Assembly: GCA_949751835.1 (NCBI GenBank)
Contig: CATKHK010000183.1
Location: forward strand, 1-26,298
Direction: 5' to 3'
DNA length: 26,298 bases
Source: Blepharisma japonicum
Taxonomy: Eukaryota; Ciliophora; Heterotrichea; Heterotrichida; Blepharismidae
Within the stretch, counting starts at the first letter, position 1, and each line of letters begins with the position of its first letter. A program made the position numbers and the translations under genes. The notes below the pieces were generated by a model. It was given only the letters and a program-made list of their open reading frames with translations. It was not told where the DNA came from and made no database searches. Positions 1 to 9,600 of the stretch are shown piece by piece.

Positions 1-127
1 AATTTTTGAATATTGATTGTAATTTAGAAGTCTTTGAGTTTACAATTTGATAAATCTTTCTTGGGATTATAGAGATTTACCAGATTTATTGTAGGACCTC
101 AAATATTAAGTTGAATATTCAGTTGCT
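1..127. repeat. Terminal direct repeat, left copy
   Basis: These 127 bases are identical to the last 127 bases of the window. A perfect end-to-end overlap of exactly 127 is also the largest default k-mer of a common de Bruijn assembler, so it most simply marks a contig that loops onto itself in an assembly graph. The molecule could be a circle or a collapsed tandem array. Only the identity is seen; the cause is inference. Confidence 0.95.
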
Positions 128-546
128 TTTTGTTTCAAGCATGGAAAGTGAAGTTTTTTTGCAACCTGTTGCAACATATAAGATGCCTACTTTCTGAATA
201 TTGCTCTGAGTCTTTAAATAAAGATTATTTTTGAGCATGCATAATCGCAGGCCAGGTTAATAAGGGTGGGTTAACACCCCTAGCTTTGTAGCTGTTGTGA
301 CGCATAATAAACTATATCTAAGGTAAGATAAAAAATGACAGAAAATACTTCAGCATGAAGAAATAAACTAATATATTATTTATAATAGCTATAAATATAA
401 AAAGCTTAAAGAAATTATTTAAATAATTTATATTACTTCTTTCAGCAATAAGAATTGTTTTTAAGTATGAATTATGTTGTATAATATATTGATAATAATT
501 TTAATTATTTGAAAGAAGAAGAGGATGAAATTAATTAAATAAATTG
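128..546. other. Non-coding tail of module A
   Basis: No gene is seen here. The stretch is the 3' flank of the minus-strand gene at 547-1335 and aligns with 24136-24388 of copy B. Relative to B it carries about 70 extra bases (roughly 200-268), which include the locally G-rich 'gggtgggttaacacccc', and a cleaner 88-base insertion at 308-395. The part nearest the gene is also recognisable, more diverged, in copy C around 3690-3830. Confidence 0.6.
308..395. other. 88-bp TA-bounded insertion in copy A (possible IES or small element)
   Basis: Copy A has TA at 308-309 and again at 396-397. Copy B has a single TA at the matching place and lacks everything between. Removing 308-395 restores the B sequence exactly across the junction. 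Ciliate internal eliminated sequences (including those reported for Blepharisma) and Tc1/mariner-type elements leave one TA in this way. The ends are AT-rich with only weak inverted similarity, and TA dinucleotides are common here, so chance placement is possible. Confidence 0.4.
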
Positions 547-1335
547 CTAATCAGTGTAGCAGTAAACATACTCTGGAGACCCAATAATTTTCCATTCTCC
601 ATATTCAATAAATTCAAATTTCTCATTATTTGGAGAAGTAAAAGTGAAAGTTTTTACATCCCTTTGGTAGTGATCATATACTCCATAATAATTGTAGTGG
701 CTACTATGTGTATTATAAAAAACATGATGTTTAGTTGATGTGTATGCCCATGCGCTATAATATCCCGGTCTTCCACGCCTCTCTTCTGCAGTACTTAAAA
801 TTATAGAGATACTTGAATTTGCCATAATTCTCGTTTTAAGTTCTGAAAAAATATTTCTAATTTTCTCAAAATTCTCAGCTGAGAAAGATTGAACGTTTAT
901 TTGGCGCATTGAATTTATCCAGCTCAAGCACATCTGATCGTTTAAGTTGCCAGATGGCATTCCATATTTATTAAAAAATACCTGCTTGGATTCTATAAAG
1001 CTGCTGTAATCCTTAGGATAGCTTATGAGGATATCCAAGTCTTTGATAAAGTCATACATTTGCTTACCAATTTCATTGACACTTAAACTTTGGCTTTTAA
1101 TTTCTATTGCTTTAGCCTCAATTAAGGCTACAATTCTTTGATTTATATAATTAGAGATTTCTTTCTGGATTAGTTCCTCAAGGTCTGAGGGCCCTCCTCT
1201 AGTTCCAGATTTTGCTGAAGTAAGCAATCTTTCTAGCTCATTTGATCCGAGTTGGGTTAAAATTGCGTTTCTATAAATATCAAGTGATACCGTGGGCTCC
1301 TGGACAATTTGCTCTTTAAAAGAATTATCGCTCAT
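547..1335 (-). CDS. Unknown-family protein, paralogue A (262 aa)
   Basis: This is an open frame of 262 codons ending in UAG with no internal UGA. I do not recognise the family. Residues about 45-105 are charged and helix-prone, with 'ELIQKEISNYINQRIVALIE' and then 'IGKQMYDFIKDLDIL'. The C-terminus has a tyrosine- and histidine-rich segment followed by the conserved block 'QRDVKTFTFTSPNNEKFEF' and 'EYGEWKI'. No signal peptide or membrane span is evident. Paralogues lie at 24389-25189 (nearly identical) and 3907-4749 (diverged). All share the start 'MSDNS', which supports the chosen ATG. The gene diverges from the broken kinase-like/kelch gene across about 450 bp. Near-identity to B outside one short patch (about residues 198-212) suggests recent duplication with focal divergence. 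Confidence 0.85.
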   Translation of the reverse strand: MSDNSFKEQIVQEPTVSLDIYRNAILTQLGSNELERLLTSAKSGTRGGPSDLEELIQKEISNYINQRIVALIEAKAIEIKSQSLSVNEIGKQMYDFIKDLDILISYPKDYSSFIESKQVFFNKYGMPSGNLNDQMCLSWINSMRQINVQSFSAENFEKIRNIFSELKTRIMANSSISIILSTAEERRGRPGYYSAWAYTSTKHHVFYNTHSSHYNYYGVYDHYQRDVKTFTFTSPNNEKFEFIEYGEWKIIGSPEYVYCYTD

Positions 1336-1782
1336 TTATTATTATTAAACTCCTGCATCACATTAAAATATTTGCACCATTTACATTTCTACAAATTTGA
1401 AGTGCTTGATAAATGAAAATGGCAAAAAAATTAAGAATTGAGTTGTCTCGAAGAATTTTTATAAGGATTATCTTAAGTACATATTCCAAAGAATGAAAGT
1501 TTATACTTAATTAAAATCCAGGTTAACTTCTATATATCAGAAAACAATACAATTAATCAATTGAATATAAAGAATCTGTTTAAACCTTGATTTCAAGTGT
1601 TTAGTATTTTATATAATCTAACAAAGTTAATCTAATTATCTCAAGCAGAACTCATAAATTTGTTCTCATCAGTGAAGTTTCGAACCTCTTACTTGCTTTG
1701 AGGAGCTACTTAATTTTAGTGCAGCAGTGAATGAAATATTTACGAGTCTCTATTATTATAATTTAATTTAGTTTCGAGAAAA
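1336..1782. other. Divergent intergenic region, module A
   Basis: No gene is seen. It separates the starts of the minus-strand unknown-family gene and the plus-strand kinase-like/kelch pseudogene, so it probably held promoters for both. The copy at 25190-25636 is nearly identical and the copy after 4749 is recognisable for roughly 300 bases, for example 'attaaaatatttgcaccatt' close to each gene start. No specific promoter element can be named. Confidence 0.5.
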
Positions 1783-3157
1783 ATGAGTAGTGTGTTTAAT
1801 AAAATGATAAAAAAGCCAGAAGTGCTGCCAGCTCAAGCAGAATACTCATCAACCCAAAGTCAAATCCTAAAGAAAGAAGAACTAAAGGACGAAGTTTCCA
1901 ATTTCATATGAACATACGAAGGCTCTATCAAAGATCGCTATCGAATGGAAGAGTAAATAGGAAAAGGTGAACTTGATGAAGAAAAATGCGAAATATACCT
2001 AGAGAAGAAGAAGAATATGCAAAATGCTTCTGAAATGCATAATAAAACTGGTGATCCAGTAATTATAGAGTCGGAAAACGTTAAGGATTCGATTTCTTTA
2101 ATAATAAATCAGAAAAGACTTGAAAACGTAAAAGAGCCAAAAATATTAAAAAACACAGAAAACAAGACTTCTCAAATAAATTCTACTACTAATGATCTCA
2201 ACAGAATGAAGATATAGACTCCTTAAGAAATAAAACAGCTGAGATCTTAAGCAGACCAAACAATCAAGAATTAGAGATTGATTTCAGAGCGATTTTCTCA
2301 GCAGATAAAAATAATTCTTATCTTTATGATCCACCGTTAATGCAAGCTTACCAGATTGTCTTAATGCTTATCAACAAGAGACGTCTCTTTATAATCTTGA
2401 CACATCTGTAAACCAAAAAACTTATTTATATATTTATAACACTGAAACTGAAACCCAAGAAGTAAAAATCTTACATACTCGAGAACCACTAGACTTAGGC
2501 ACTTGCATAACTCAACTTCCAAATAGCAAGCTATTCTGTTTTGGTAAAAATAATCAGCCTTCTGGAATTACAGTGATAATTGATGTGAATGGTGGAGTTG
2601 AAGTTCTGCCATCTGGAGCTCCTTGTTGTATCTCATCATGCATCTATTTCAACAACAGTGTTTATTGCTTTGGAGGATGAAATAATAATGATAATTTAAC
2701 TCTATCTAGCAGATTTGATTTGGATAAACATCGATGAATTCAATTAACTCCAATGCCAGAAGCTGATAGCTATTGCAATAGTATAATATTTAATTGAAAT
2801 ATTTTAATTTCTGGAAGGAATAATAGAAATCTTTTGCTATACTTAATCGATATTGACTCTTTCTCATAAATTCCTTGTGAGTTTGCAGAGGGGACAAGAA
2901 AGATCCTAATAAAGGCAGAGAGACTGTATTTGATTGAATGTTATGGATTAATCTATGAAAGCGAAATTGGAAATGAAATGAATTGGAGACAAATAGCAAA
3001 ATAAGCAATCAATTATGCTTCTTATCAAGTGTATTGCTCATATAATAAAGAAGGAATATACATTGGGTTAGTTGATTTTAGTGTTCATTACTACAAGTTT
3101 GATTTGAATTGCGAAAGATTGATTAACCATAAATGGGTGGTTAAAAGTAATTTTTAA
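1783..3157 (+). pseudogene. Broken gene: kinase-like N-terminus followed by kelch repeats (copy A)
   Basis: The ATG at 1783 opens 57 codons to an in-frame UAA (1954-1956). Sister copy B has CAA at that codon. The frame then reopens to 2214. The early segment '..EGSIKDRYRMEE' followed by 'IGKGEL' resembles the entry into a calcium-dependent protein kinase domain, but no catalytic loop follows. A 20-bp insertion at 2194-2213 and a further shift near 2336 lead into a kelch region (2336-3157) with 'VYCFGGW' and 'DLDKHRWIQLTPMPE', where both W are UGA. Two more UAA codons (2867-2869, 3002-3004) break that region; the first sits where a UGA Trp is expected. This looks like a decayed gene. Calling it a kinase is tentative; the kelch call is firm. 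Confidence 0.75.
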
Positions 3158-3906
3158 TGCTTTTAATATGAACGTTGGTGGATAAAAGATAAATTTTTGC
3201 ATCACTTTGATACACTGAATAATTGTAATGGGATTAAAGAATTGATATAGGCATTATGGAAGGGCTTCTATTTTCAGGTTGAATGGCAGCTTATCTTCTT
3301 TTAAAGCCTAAAGAATGAAGTTTTTTTCCACTCCTTTTGGTCCATATAAGATGATAGATTTCTGAAATCATTCTAAGTCTCTGGCTCGATTATCATTTTT
3401 TCATAGATAAAACTTTATCCTCATTCCTTTTAATATAATCATTTATATAACTATGGCTTGCACTTCAATTGTCAGTTAATTGTTGTTAATGAGATTAGAT
3501 CATTTCAGATCTTCTCATATTAACCAGCATAATGTGCAAAGCAATATATAATCTTTGGCCATATCAAACTAAATATATTGATATTCTATAAATCAATATA
3601 CTTTAAAAATAAAATTGCATGGAAATTTTCAGTAGGCCAATTTAAGCACAACTAAATATGAAATCGTTTTAAACATACTTACTATTAAAAAACAAAGAGA
3701 CTATTTATATCATTTATATTTTACTAATCAATAATAAGGATTGTCTTCAAGTTTGAATGAATATTTTAAAATTTTATATAAATATAAAAAACTAATAGAG
3801 CAATATTTTGATTTTGATTTGCTCAAACTAAGAAGAAAGGATTAATAATCTATTCTTTTTTTAATTTTTTTTTTGTTTTTTGACTTAATCATTTATAAAC
3901 TTTTTT
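3158..3906. other. Intergenic, including the tail of module C
   Basis: No gene is recognised. From about 3270 the sequence is a diverged version of the module tail: 'atataagatg' then 'tttctga' and 'ctaagtct' match copy A near 177-215. The block around 3690-3830 matches A near 420-530. A T-rich run at about 3855-3910 lies just past the stop of the next minus-strand gene. Confidence 0.5.
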
Positions 3907-4749
3907 TTAACTTTTATTCGACACTCCTTTAGGTCTAATTACCGCTCTTGGCTCTCATTGTCGATTTTGATAAAACTTTTCACAACTAGGTGCAAACATT
4001 TTCCATTCTCCATACTCAATAAATTTAAATTTATCATTACTTGAAGTAGTAAAAGTGAAAGTTTTGACATCTCTTTGATAAAGATCGTATCACCCATATA
4101 TATCAACTAATTCCCATACCTGACGTATAAATGCATATTCTCTCATTTCTAAACTTACATGCACTTTAGTAATATATCCAGCATTACGTTTTTCATATTC
4201 TATGCTTAAACTCTTCGAAATATTTGAATTTGAAATAATCCTCTGTTTTAGATCTGAAATTATATTTCTTGTATTTTCAAAATCCTTAGCTGAATAAGCG
4301 TCATCATTTATTTGGCGAGCTAAATTTATTAAATTCAATCATTGTTGATCCCTTAATGAGTCTGATGGCATTCCATATTTATTAAAAAATGTCTGCTTCG
4401 ATTCTATAAAATTGCTGTAATCCTTAGGAGAAATTGTGAGAATTTCCAGGTCATTGATAAAATCATACATCTGCTTCCCAATTTCATTGACATTTAAATT
4501 TTGGCTTTTAATTTCTATTGCTTTTGCTTCAATTAGAGATGCAATTCCTTGATTAATATAATTAGAGATTTCATTTTGAATGAGTTGCTCAAGGTCTGAG
4601 GGCACTACTCTAGTTCCAGCTTTGGCTGAGCTAATTAATTTTTCTAGTTCATTATTATTTATGACCTGAATTAACATTTCTTTTCTATTAATATTAAGAG
4701 GCGGCATGGGTTTCTGTCCTTTTTGCTCTTCCAAAGAATTATCACTCAT
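3907..4749 (-). CDS. Unknown-family protein, paralogue C (280 aa)
   Basis: Read with UGA as Trp, one frame runs 280 codons from the ATG at 4749 to a UAA at 3907-3909. Internal UGAs are at codons 137 (4339), 220 (4090) and 265 (3955). The second lies just ahead of the conserved 'QRDVKTFTFT' block, so the frame is real. It shares 'MSDNS', 'NEISNYINQGIASLIEAKA', 'IGKQMYDFINDLEIL' and 'FIEYGEWK' with paralogues A and B. The last 20 or so residues are unlike theirs, and the segment before 'QRDVKTF' (about residues 190-222) is again the most different part. The family is unknown. With standard code the gene would wrongly look broken in three places. Confidence 0.8.
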
Positions 4750-5099
4750 TTTATTATTATAAACTTTATGTACTGCATTAAAATATTTGCACCATTTAGC
4801 TTTCTACAAAATTTAATTGCTTGATAATAAAAATGGCATTAAATTTAGTATTGAGTTAATTCAAAAGATTTCTTTTTTTGCAGAAATTATCTCCACTAAA
4901 CAGTCCAAACGATGAAAATTTGTATTTTTTAAAAGATCCAGGCTAAGCACATATTATAGTTAACAATATTAATCTTTTATTTATATTGAAACTATCTAAA
5001 TATCATATAAAAATCATTAAGGCATAATTATGTATATTAAGATACCTATGTTTAGGTAATCATATTAATCTAATTCCTCAGTTCCATCATGAGCATAGA
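4750..5099. other. Upstream region of paralogue C
   Basis: No gene is seen. The first 300 or so bases resemble the divergent intergenic regions of modules A and B, including the A/T triplet run next to the start codon, the 'aatatttgcaccattta' block and a later 'agatccaggctaa' block. No intact kinase-like or kelch gene follows here, unlike A. Confidence 0.45.
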
Positions 5100-6369
5100 G
5101 TCAGATGAGCTGTCAAGAATAGTCCCTAATTTATGTGTATGTGTGATTATTATTACAATTGTACTTTCAAGTTATGATTGATCATTATTTCTTTGAATCT
5201 ACATAATATCCAAAGCAAAAGTTATAATAGAATATTAGAAGGACATGAAAGTCTGCAGGATGCTAAAGTAAGATATTTGAATATAAGTACTGACACTTGT
5301 CAGCTACAAACAAAATCAAAAATTATAAATGATAAGAAAATATATATCGTTTACCAATTTTATTTAAGGTAAAAGTTAAAACTCAGATCAATATTTGTAG
5401 GCAAATCACAGCTATTTAAAGTTGTATGAATGAATAATGCAAATTATCTATTAACTCCAAAATGCTAGAAGAGGTATTAAATGTCATATTGTCTCCATGC
5501 TTAATAACAAAATTTATCTTTTGTAATCTGTTCTTAAATTTCTGTGAAATTAGTCATAATTTTTTCTTCATAAAAATCAAGCACAAGCCCAACTGAGAGC
5601 TGAATCTATAATTCTGTACGGTTTCCACGTAGACTGATTGACTATTCACAAGCCAAATTATTATTGCATGTACAATTTAAAATATCTCAATGCAAATAAA
5701 ACTGGCTTTTGCATGGTGTAAAATTTATTAATGAGCTACACTCTATTGCAATTTCCCCTACTATGCTAAATAATATATTGCCAGTACAAATTTAACTATT
5801 TATATAAAACCTTTGGAGCATTTACAATTTGCTAAATTTGTATTGCTCATATAAAAGTATTATTTTGTATCTCCTTCTCAATTCTTTAATTTACCTGAGC
5901 CAGAGCAATTGGCGTAATAGCCATTTACAGTTTCATATTCATTATCAAAAACTTTACACTAAGACTCTCGCCAGGAGACACAATAGTAACATTGAAAACT
6001 CAAAATCGGCCTGGTAAAATTCCTGGGACGGAAGCAGAAAGATGCTTTAATCAAAAGGTAAGCCTAAGGATGGAAAGATGTCCAAAAATAGCAGAGAGTA
6101 CTAGGGGAATTGAAAGGAAGGAGAGAAGGAGCTGGAAAGAAGATTCAAGCAGCTAAAGATTGATTCAGATTAAATAAGCCCAGGGTAGATTGCAATGGGT
6201 GACATATTTAATTTAAGTGTAGTGTAGTTATGCATAAGAATCACCATATTCATATTTTGCAATTATCTTTATTTATAATTTTGGATTTAATAATTATAGC
6301 AACAATGAATAAGTACCATAACTCAATAAAATTAATTAAAATAAATATGATACTGCACTAATACTATCA
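5100..6369. other. Unassigned region with short open stretches
   Basis: No gene can be named. On the plus strand 5178-5372 is open, and with the following 100 bases it faintly resembles a kelch repeat ('KIYIVYQF', then 'NYLLTPK'), as expected if copy C once had a kelch partner. 5578-5721 is open with one UGA. 5890-6156 is an 88-codon open frame with a hydrophobic start, then 'LSPGDTIVTLKTQNRPGKI' and a basic C-terminal part. Its 3' half (about 5990-6170) is noticeably richer in G than the surroundings. These could be remnants of mobile elements or of genes. Confidence 0.3.
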
Positions 6370-6966
6370 TTAAAATTTCCATATCTTAACTACTTCATGT
6401 ATACGACCACCACCAATAATGAAATTTCCTCTTGTTGAGACATCAATAAATTCTATTCATTCATTAGCATCTATTTTTTTAACTATTCCTGAACTATAGT
6501 TTCATACCATTAAGCTTCTATTTTCATCAGCAGCAATTATATATTTCCCATCAGGTGACCACATCAACATTCTTATTTCATAATCAGAAAAAAATTCTTT
6601 AATTTTTCTAATTTCTTTTCTATTTTGTTCTCTATCTTCTAGATACCAAACATTTATTTTTTTTCATTTTTCAATTAAAATCAAATTGTTTTCACACTGA
6701 GAGATGGAAACCAAACTATCTCTTTTAATTGCATTATTTTTAAATGAAATTTTCTGATCATCTATACTTCAAATAATATCATGATATTCATTTATTTCTA
6801 CAGATATGAAGTTTCCAGTGCGAGATCGAGCCCAACCAATAGATTTTCAATCATTTACTTGTAATCTCAATATTATCAGCTTACTATCAATACCTCCCTT
6901 ATCGGCAATAAGCTCTTTGTTCTTAGTGGGTATTTTCGGAAAAACCTTTTTAACCTCTAGAGGATG
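6370..6966 (-). pseudogene. WD40 protein, C-terminal fragment (inverted)
   Basis: The minus-strand frame is open for 198 codons up to the UAA at 6370-6372, with six UGAs read as Trp. It encodes the last blades of the WD40 family found at 6995-8569 and 20429-22921. 'MLMWSPDGKYIIAADENRSL' is a blade start and 'VVKIWKF' is the end. There is no start codon or N-terminal half. The homologous part begins close to 6966, about 30 bases from the 5' edge of the plus-strand copy, so the two broken copies lie head to head. It is probably left by an inverted duplication. Confidence 0.75.
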
Positions 6967-6994
6967 TTAATCCCTACAGAGAAGGCATAGCTAA

Positions 6995-8569
6995 TACTCT
7001 CTATGGAAACCCTTGTCTTTTATTCAATTAACTTCTTCTAAGCTTAATATTCCTGAAATTAGAAATAGCACATCATGCGAAACTCCTAAGCTTGAAATTG
7101 CCAAATTTACTAATCTCATACCATGCAGCTTTTCTCCTTGTAGTAACTACCTTTGTTTATCTACAAATAAAGCTGCCTTAAATTGCAGTGCAAAGATCTA
7201 CAGTATAAAAGATAGAAAAATAGTAAATGAAATTTATTTTCCCTATCGCTCTTCTATTACTGATGCAAACTTCTCACCTTTAGGAGAAAAGCTAATAGCT
7301 TCATGTGGTAATAATTTAAGCATATGGAATTTATCAAGAAAAACCATGATCTTTATGGAAAGATTAAAAAATTGTTATCGGACTGTATTTTCTATTAATA
7401 GAAAATACTTTACTATCTATTCAGGTTTTAAAACTATCCTTTATAGAGCTGAAAATCTAGAACCAATAAGAATTTTAAAAAGGGACTCCTCTTGGGTTGT
7501 TTTTTCTCCTTATGATAGATATTTAGTTTTAAAAATGCAGTATTTTTTAGAAATCGTTGATTTATGAATTTTAAACAAAAATTTAAAAATTACTGGCTAT
7601 TCTTTTAAAGGCTTTTCAACCCAAGGGAAATAAATATGCACTTGTATCAGAAGATAAAAATTTAATGTCATGAAATTAAAGCTAAGAGGTAGAGGGAATA
7701 AACACTTTCTTTATATAAGTGGAACAAAAGATGTTTCTTTTTCACATGACAGAAATTTCTTTGTAGTTCTAACTAAAAATGGAACAATTTTTATGTTTTT
7801 TACTGAAAATCAAAAACTATTTAAAAAATTTCAGGCTATTCAACCTTGCTATAAATCTATTGCGCTGTATGAATCAGTTTTAGCTGCAGCTAATGATAAT
7901 TCAATTAAAATCTGAAATATTTATGATGAATTTCTATTTAAAGTTATCAATATAAATCGAAATACTCAAAGTATTAAATTTTCTGAAAATGGAAAAAAAA
8001 TTGCTATTTTTGGATCTATTTTTATTGATATATTAGATATTGATAATGATATGATAATATTGAGAATAAAAATAAATAGTTTAAGCGATATTGGCTGGGC
8101 TTGGTCTCACTGTGGAAACTTTATATTTGCAATGGCGAAAAAAAATCATGGAATTATTTGATGTGTAGACAATCAGGAAGTTTTAATTGACTATAAAACA
8201 CCCGAAAAAGATAGTTTAATAAGGATTTCTCAATGTGAAAACAATTTAATTTTAATTGGGAAATCAAAAATAATAACTGTTTGAAATATAGAAGATAGAA
8301 AACAAGATAGAAAAGAAATTAGAAAAATTAAAGAACTTTCTTCTGTTTATAATATAAAAAAGTTGATGTGATCGCCTGATGGAAAAAATATTATTGCTGG
8401 TGATGATAGAGAAAATATAACCATATGCGATTATACTTCAGGAAAAATAATTAAAAAAATAGCTGTTAAAAAATTTACTGTAGGAAATATTGATGTCGCA
8501 ACAAGAGGAAATTTTATTATTAGCGGTGGTGGTATTTTACTTAAAGCAACTAAGATGTGGAAATTTTAA
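6995..8569 (+). pseudogene. WD40 protein, 5'-truncated and frame-disrupted
   Basis: This frame aligns with the C-terminal two thirds of the protein at 20429-22921: 'CSFSPCSNYLCL' matches 'CCFSPCNNYLCL', 'NNLSIWNLSRKT' matches 'NNLSIWNLSRRT', and it ends 'KMWKF' before UAA. UGA occurs at Trp positions, for example 'SIKIWNIYD' at 7913. The coiled and pentapeptide N-terminus is missing and no ATG precedes the homology. Between about 7600 and 7670 the matching reading shifts by one base and back again, so the main frame meets UAA at 7631-7633. No 15-17-nt GT..AG intron repairs it. It is a pseudogene unless two compensating base-call errors are present. Confidence 0.75.
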
Positions 8570-8605
8570 ATATAGGTTAGTTTAATAGACATCTTATTGA
8601 GAAAA

Positions 8606-8920
8606 CAATTTAATTTTAATTGGGAAATCAAAAATAATAAAGGCTTTAAATTTATAAAATAGAGAGCAATTAGAAAAATTAAAAAATTTTTCTCTGCTAG
8701 TGCTATAAATAGGGTGATGTGATCACCTGATGGAAAAAATATGATTGCTGGCGATAAAAATGGTAACATAATCGTCTAAGACTATTATTGTTCAGGAAAA
8801 ATAATTAAAACAATAGCTACTAAAAAATCAATAGAATTTATTGAGATCCCAACAAGAGGAAACTTTATTAGTAGCGGTAGTGATTTTATTAATAAAGTAG
8901 TTAAGATGTGGAAATTTTAA
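8606..8920 (+). pseudogene. WD40 protein, tandem C-terminal fragment
   Basis: Directly after the UAA of the previous copy, its last part is repeated in weaker form: 'NLILIGKSKII', then 'WSPDGKNMIAGDKNG' with UGA as Trp, ending 'VVKMWKF' and UAA at 8918-8920. Frameshifts and an in-frame UAA after 'NGNIIV' show it is dead. This is the third fragment of the same family within 2.6 kb. Confidence 0.7.
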
Positions 8921-9059
8921 ATAGCATTAGCGCTAGTGTTATATCTATTTAATTAATCTTATTGAGTGCTAATACGTATGTGTTGCTGTTATAATTATTA
9001 TACTTGCAGAAATATGAATTACTTAATTACTCGGCTATGGTTATGCATAATAATCTTTT
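8921..9059. other. Short intergenic stretch
   Basis: AT-rich and without visible genes or repeats. It separates the WD40 fragments from the retrotransposon-like remnants. Confidence 0.3.
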
Positions 9060-9600
9060 GAACCTATTGTCACTTCTTCAAATTCTATAGCATGCTTCCC
9101 TTCATTCAATTATAAAACTTCTGTCCAATAGATTAATCTTATGCTCTTTCAATCACTCCATAATACTCTATATTTCTGAAGAAATATCAAGAATTTTTCT
9201 TCCTGTATAACAGCTATTAGTAGATGAGTCTCATCTTCCTTTATTTAACTGCAATTTTCACATTTACTATTTTTGTCTCAAATATCTCGAATGTTGTTGT
9301 GTTAAAGCAAGCTCTCAATATAAAATATTTAAATTCTCCACATTTCTGCAATTCATAAAATAACAGTCATTCAGAAGATGAATATCATCTATTTAGATTC
9401 TATGCATATATTGAGCTCGTTTAAATACCTTGAATTCTATGAGTTTACAGCTAAATGACTTCAACAATAAGAGTGTTGATTATTTCCTGATAACTGTGAG
9501 TCCACTTCTTCGCCTTAGCATCTCCATTTTCCAATAGTCTTTTTATCTTCCTTTTCTGAGCAAACTTCAACTTCTTTAATTCTAATCTTTCTTCTTAATA
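9060..9600 (-). mobile_element. LINE-like (non-LTR retrotransposon) C-terminal remnant, minus strand
   Basis: On the minus strand a degenerate reading gives 'KCENCS' followed by 'IKEDETHLL' near 9210-9260, then a Y-x3-R-like segment. This recalls the C-x2-C..(D)E-x-H-x-L tail found at the C-terminus of many LINE ORF2 proteins. The same block, 'IKEDEIYLLDECNLYDDYR', occurs on the plus strand near 10666-10720. Several stops and shifts are present, so it is inactive. The assignment rests on this motif and on the order of blocks in the plus-strand copy. A host zinc-ribbon protein is the main alternative. Confidence 0.45.

Larger units (their letters stand above)
65..2305. repeat. Repeat module, copy A
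   Basis: This is one of three direct copies of a module: a short AT-rich tail, a minus-strand gene of unknown family, an intergenic region of about 450 bp, and the start of a plus-strand gene. Copy A matches copy B (24071-26129) closely, with mostly scattered single-base changes. The exceptions are two extra tracts in A between about 190 and 395, a 20-bp indel at 2194-2213, and a hypervariable patch near 701-742. The shared start lies near 'gattatagag' at 66 and 24072. Homology ends in the plus-strand gene where B switches to unrelated sequence. Confidence 0.85.
3270..5100. repeat. Repeat module, copy C (diverged)
   Basis: This is the third and oldest-looking direct copy of the tail, unknown-family gene and upstream-region module. 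Similarity to A and B is clear in the gene (3907-4749), its 3' tail and about the first 300 bases upstream of its ATG, then fades near 5100. It follows copy A directly, so with the window closed on itself the order is B-A-C. Confidence 0.65.

Noticed and set aside
265-285. 'ggttaacacccctag' as telomeric sequence
   Set aside because: A single unit-like occurrence inside a module tail, not a tandem array, and part of it is also present internally in copy B.
544-738. Plus-strand ORF over the end of paralogue A
   Set aside because: It is antisense to the conserved C-terminus of the unknown-family gene and is not kept as a reading frame by copy B.
1954-3004. UAA as an additional sense codon, as in all-stops-reassigned ciliates
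   Set aside because: UAA and UAG cleanly end the intact genes. In-frame UAAs occur only in copies that also have frameshifts or truncations, and in the sister copies they align to different amino acids.
7013-7015. Start of the WD40 frame at 7013
   Set aside because: The codon is TTG and WD40 homology already runs through this region without an N-terminus. The open frame extends to 6995 with no ATG before the homology, so the gene is 5'-truncated.
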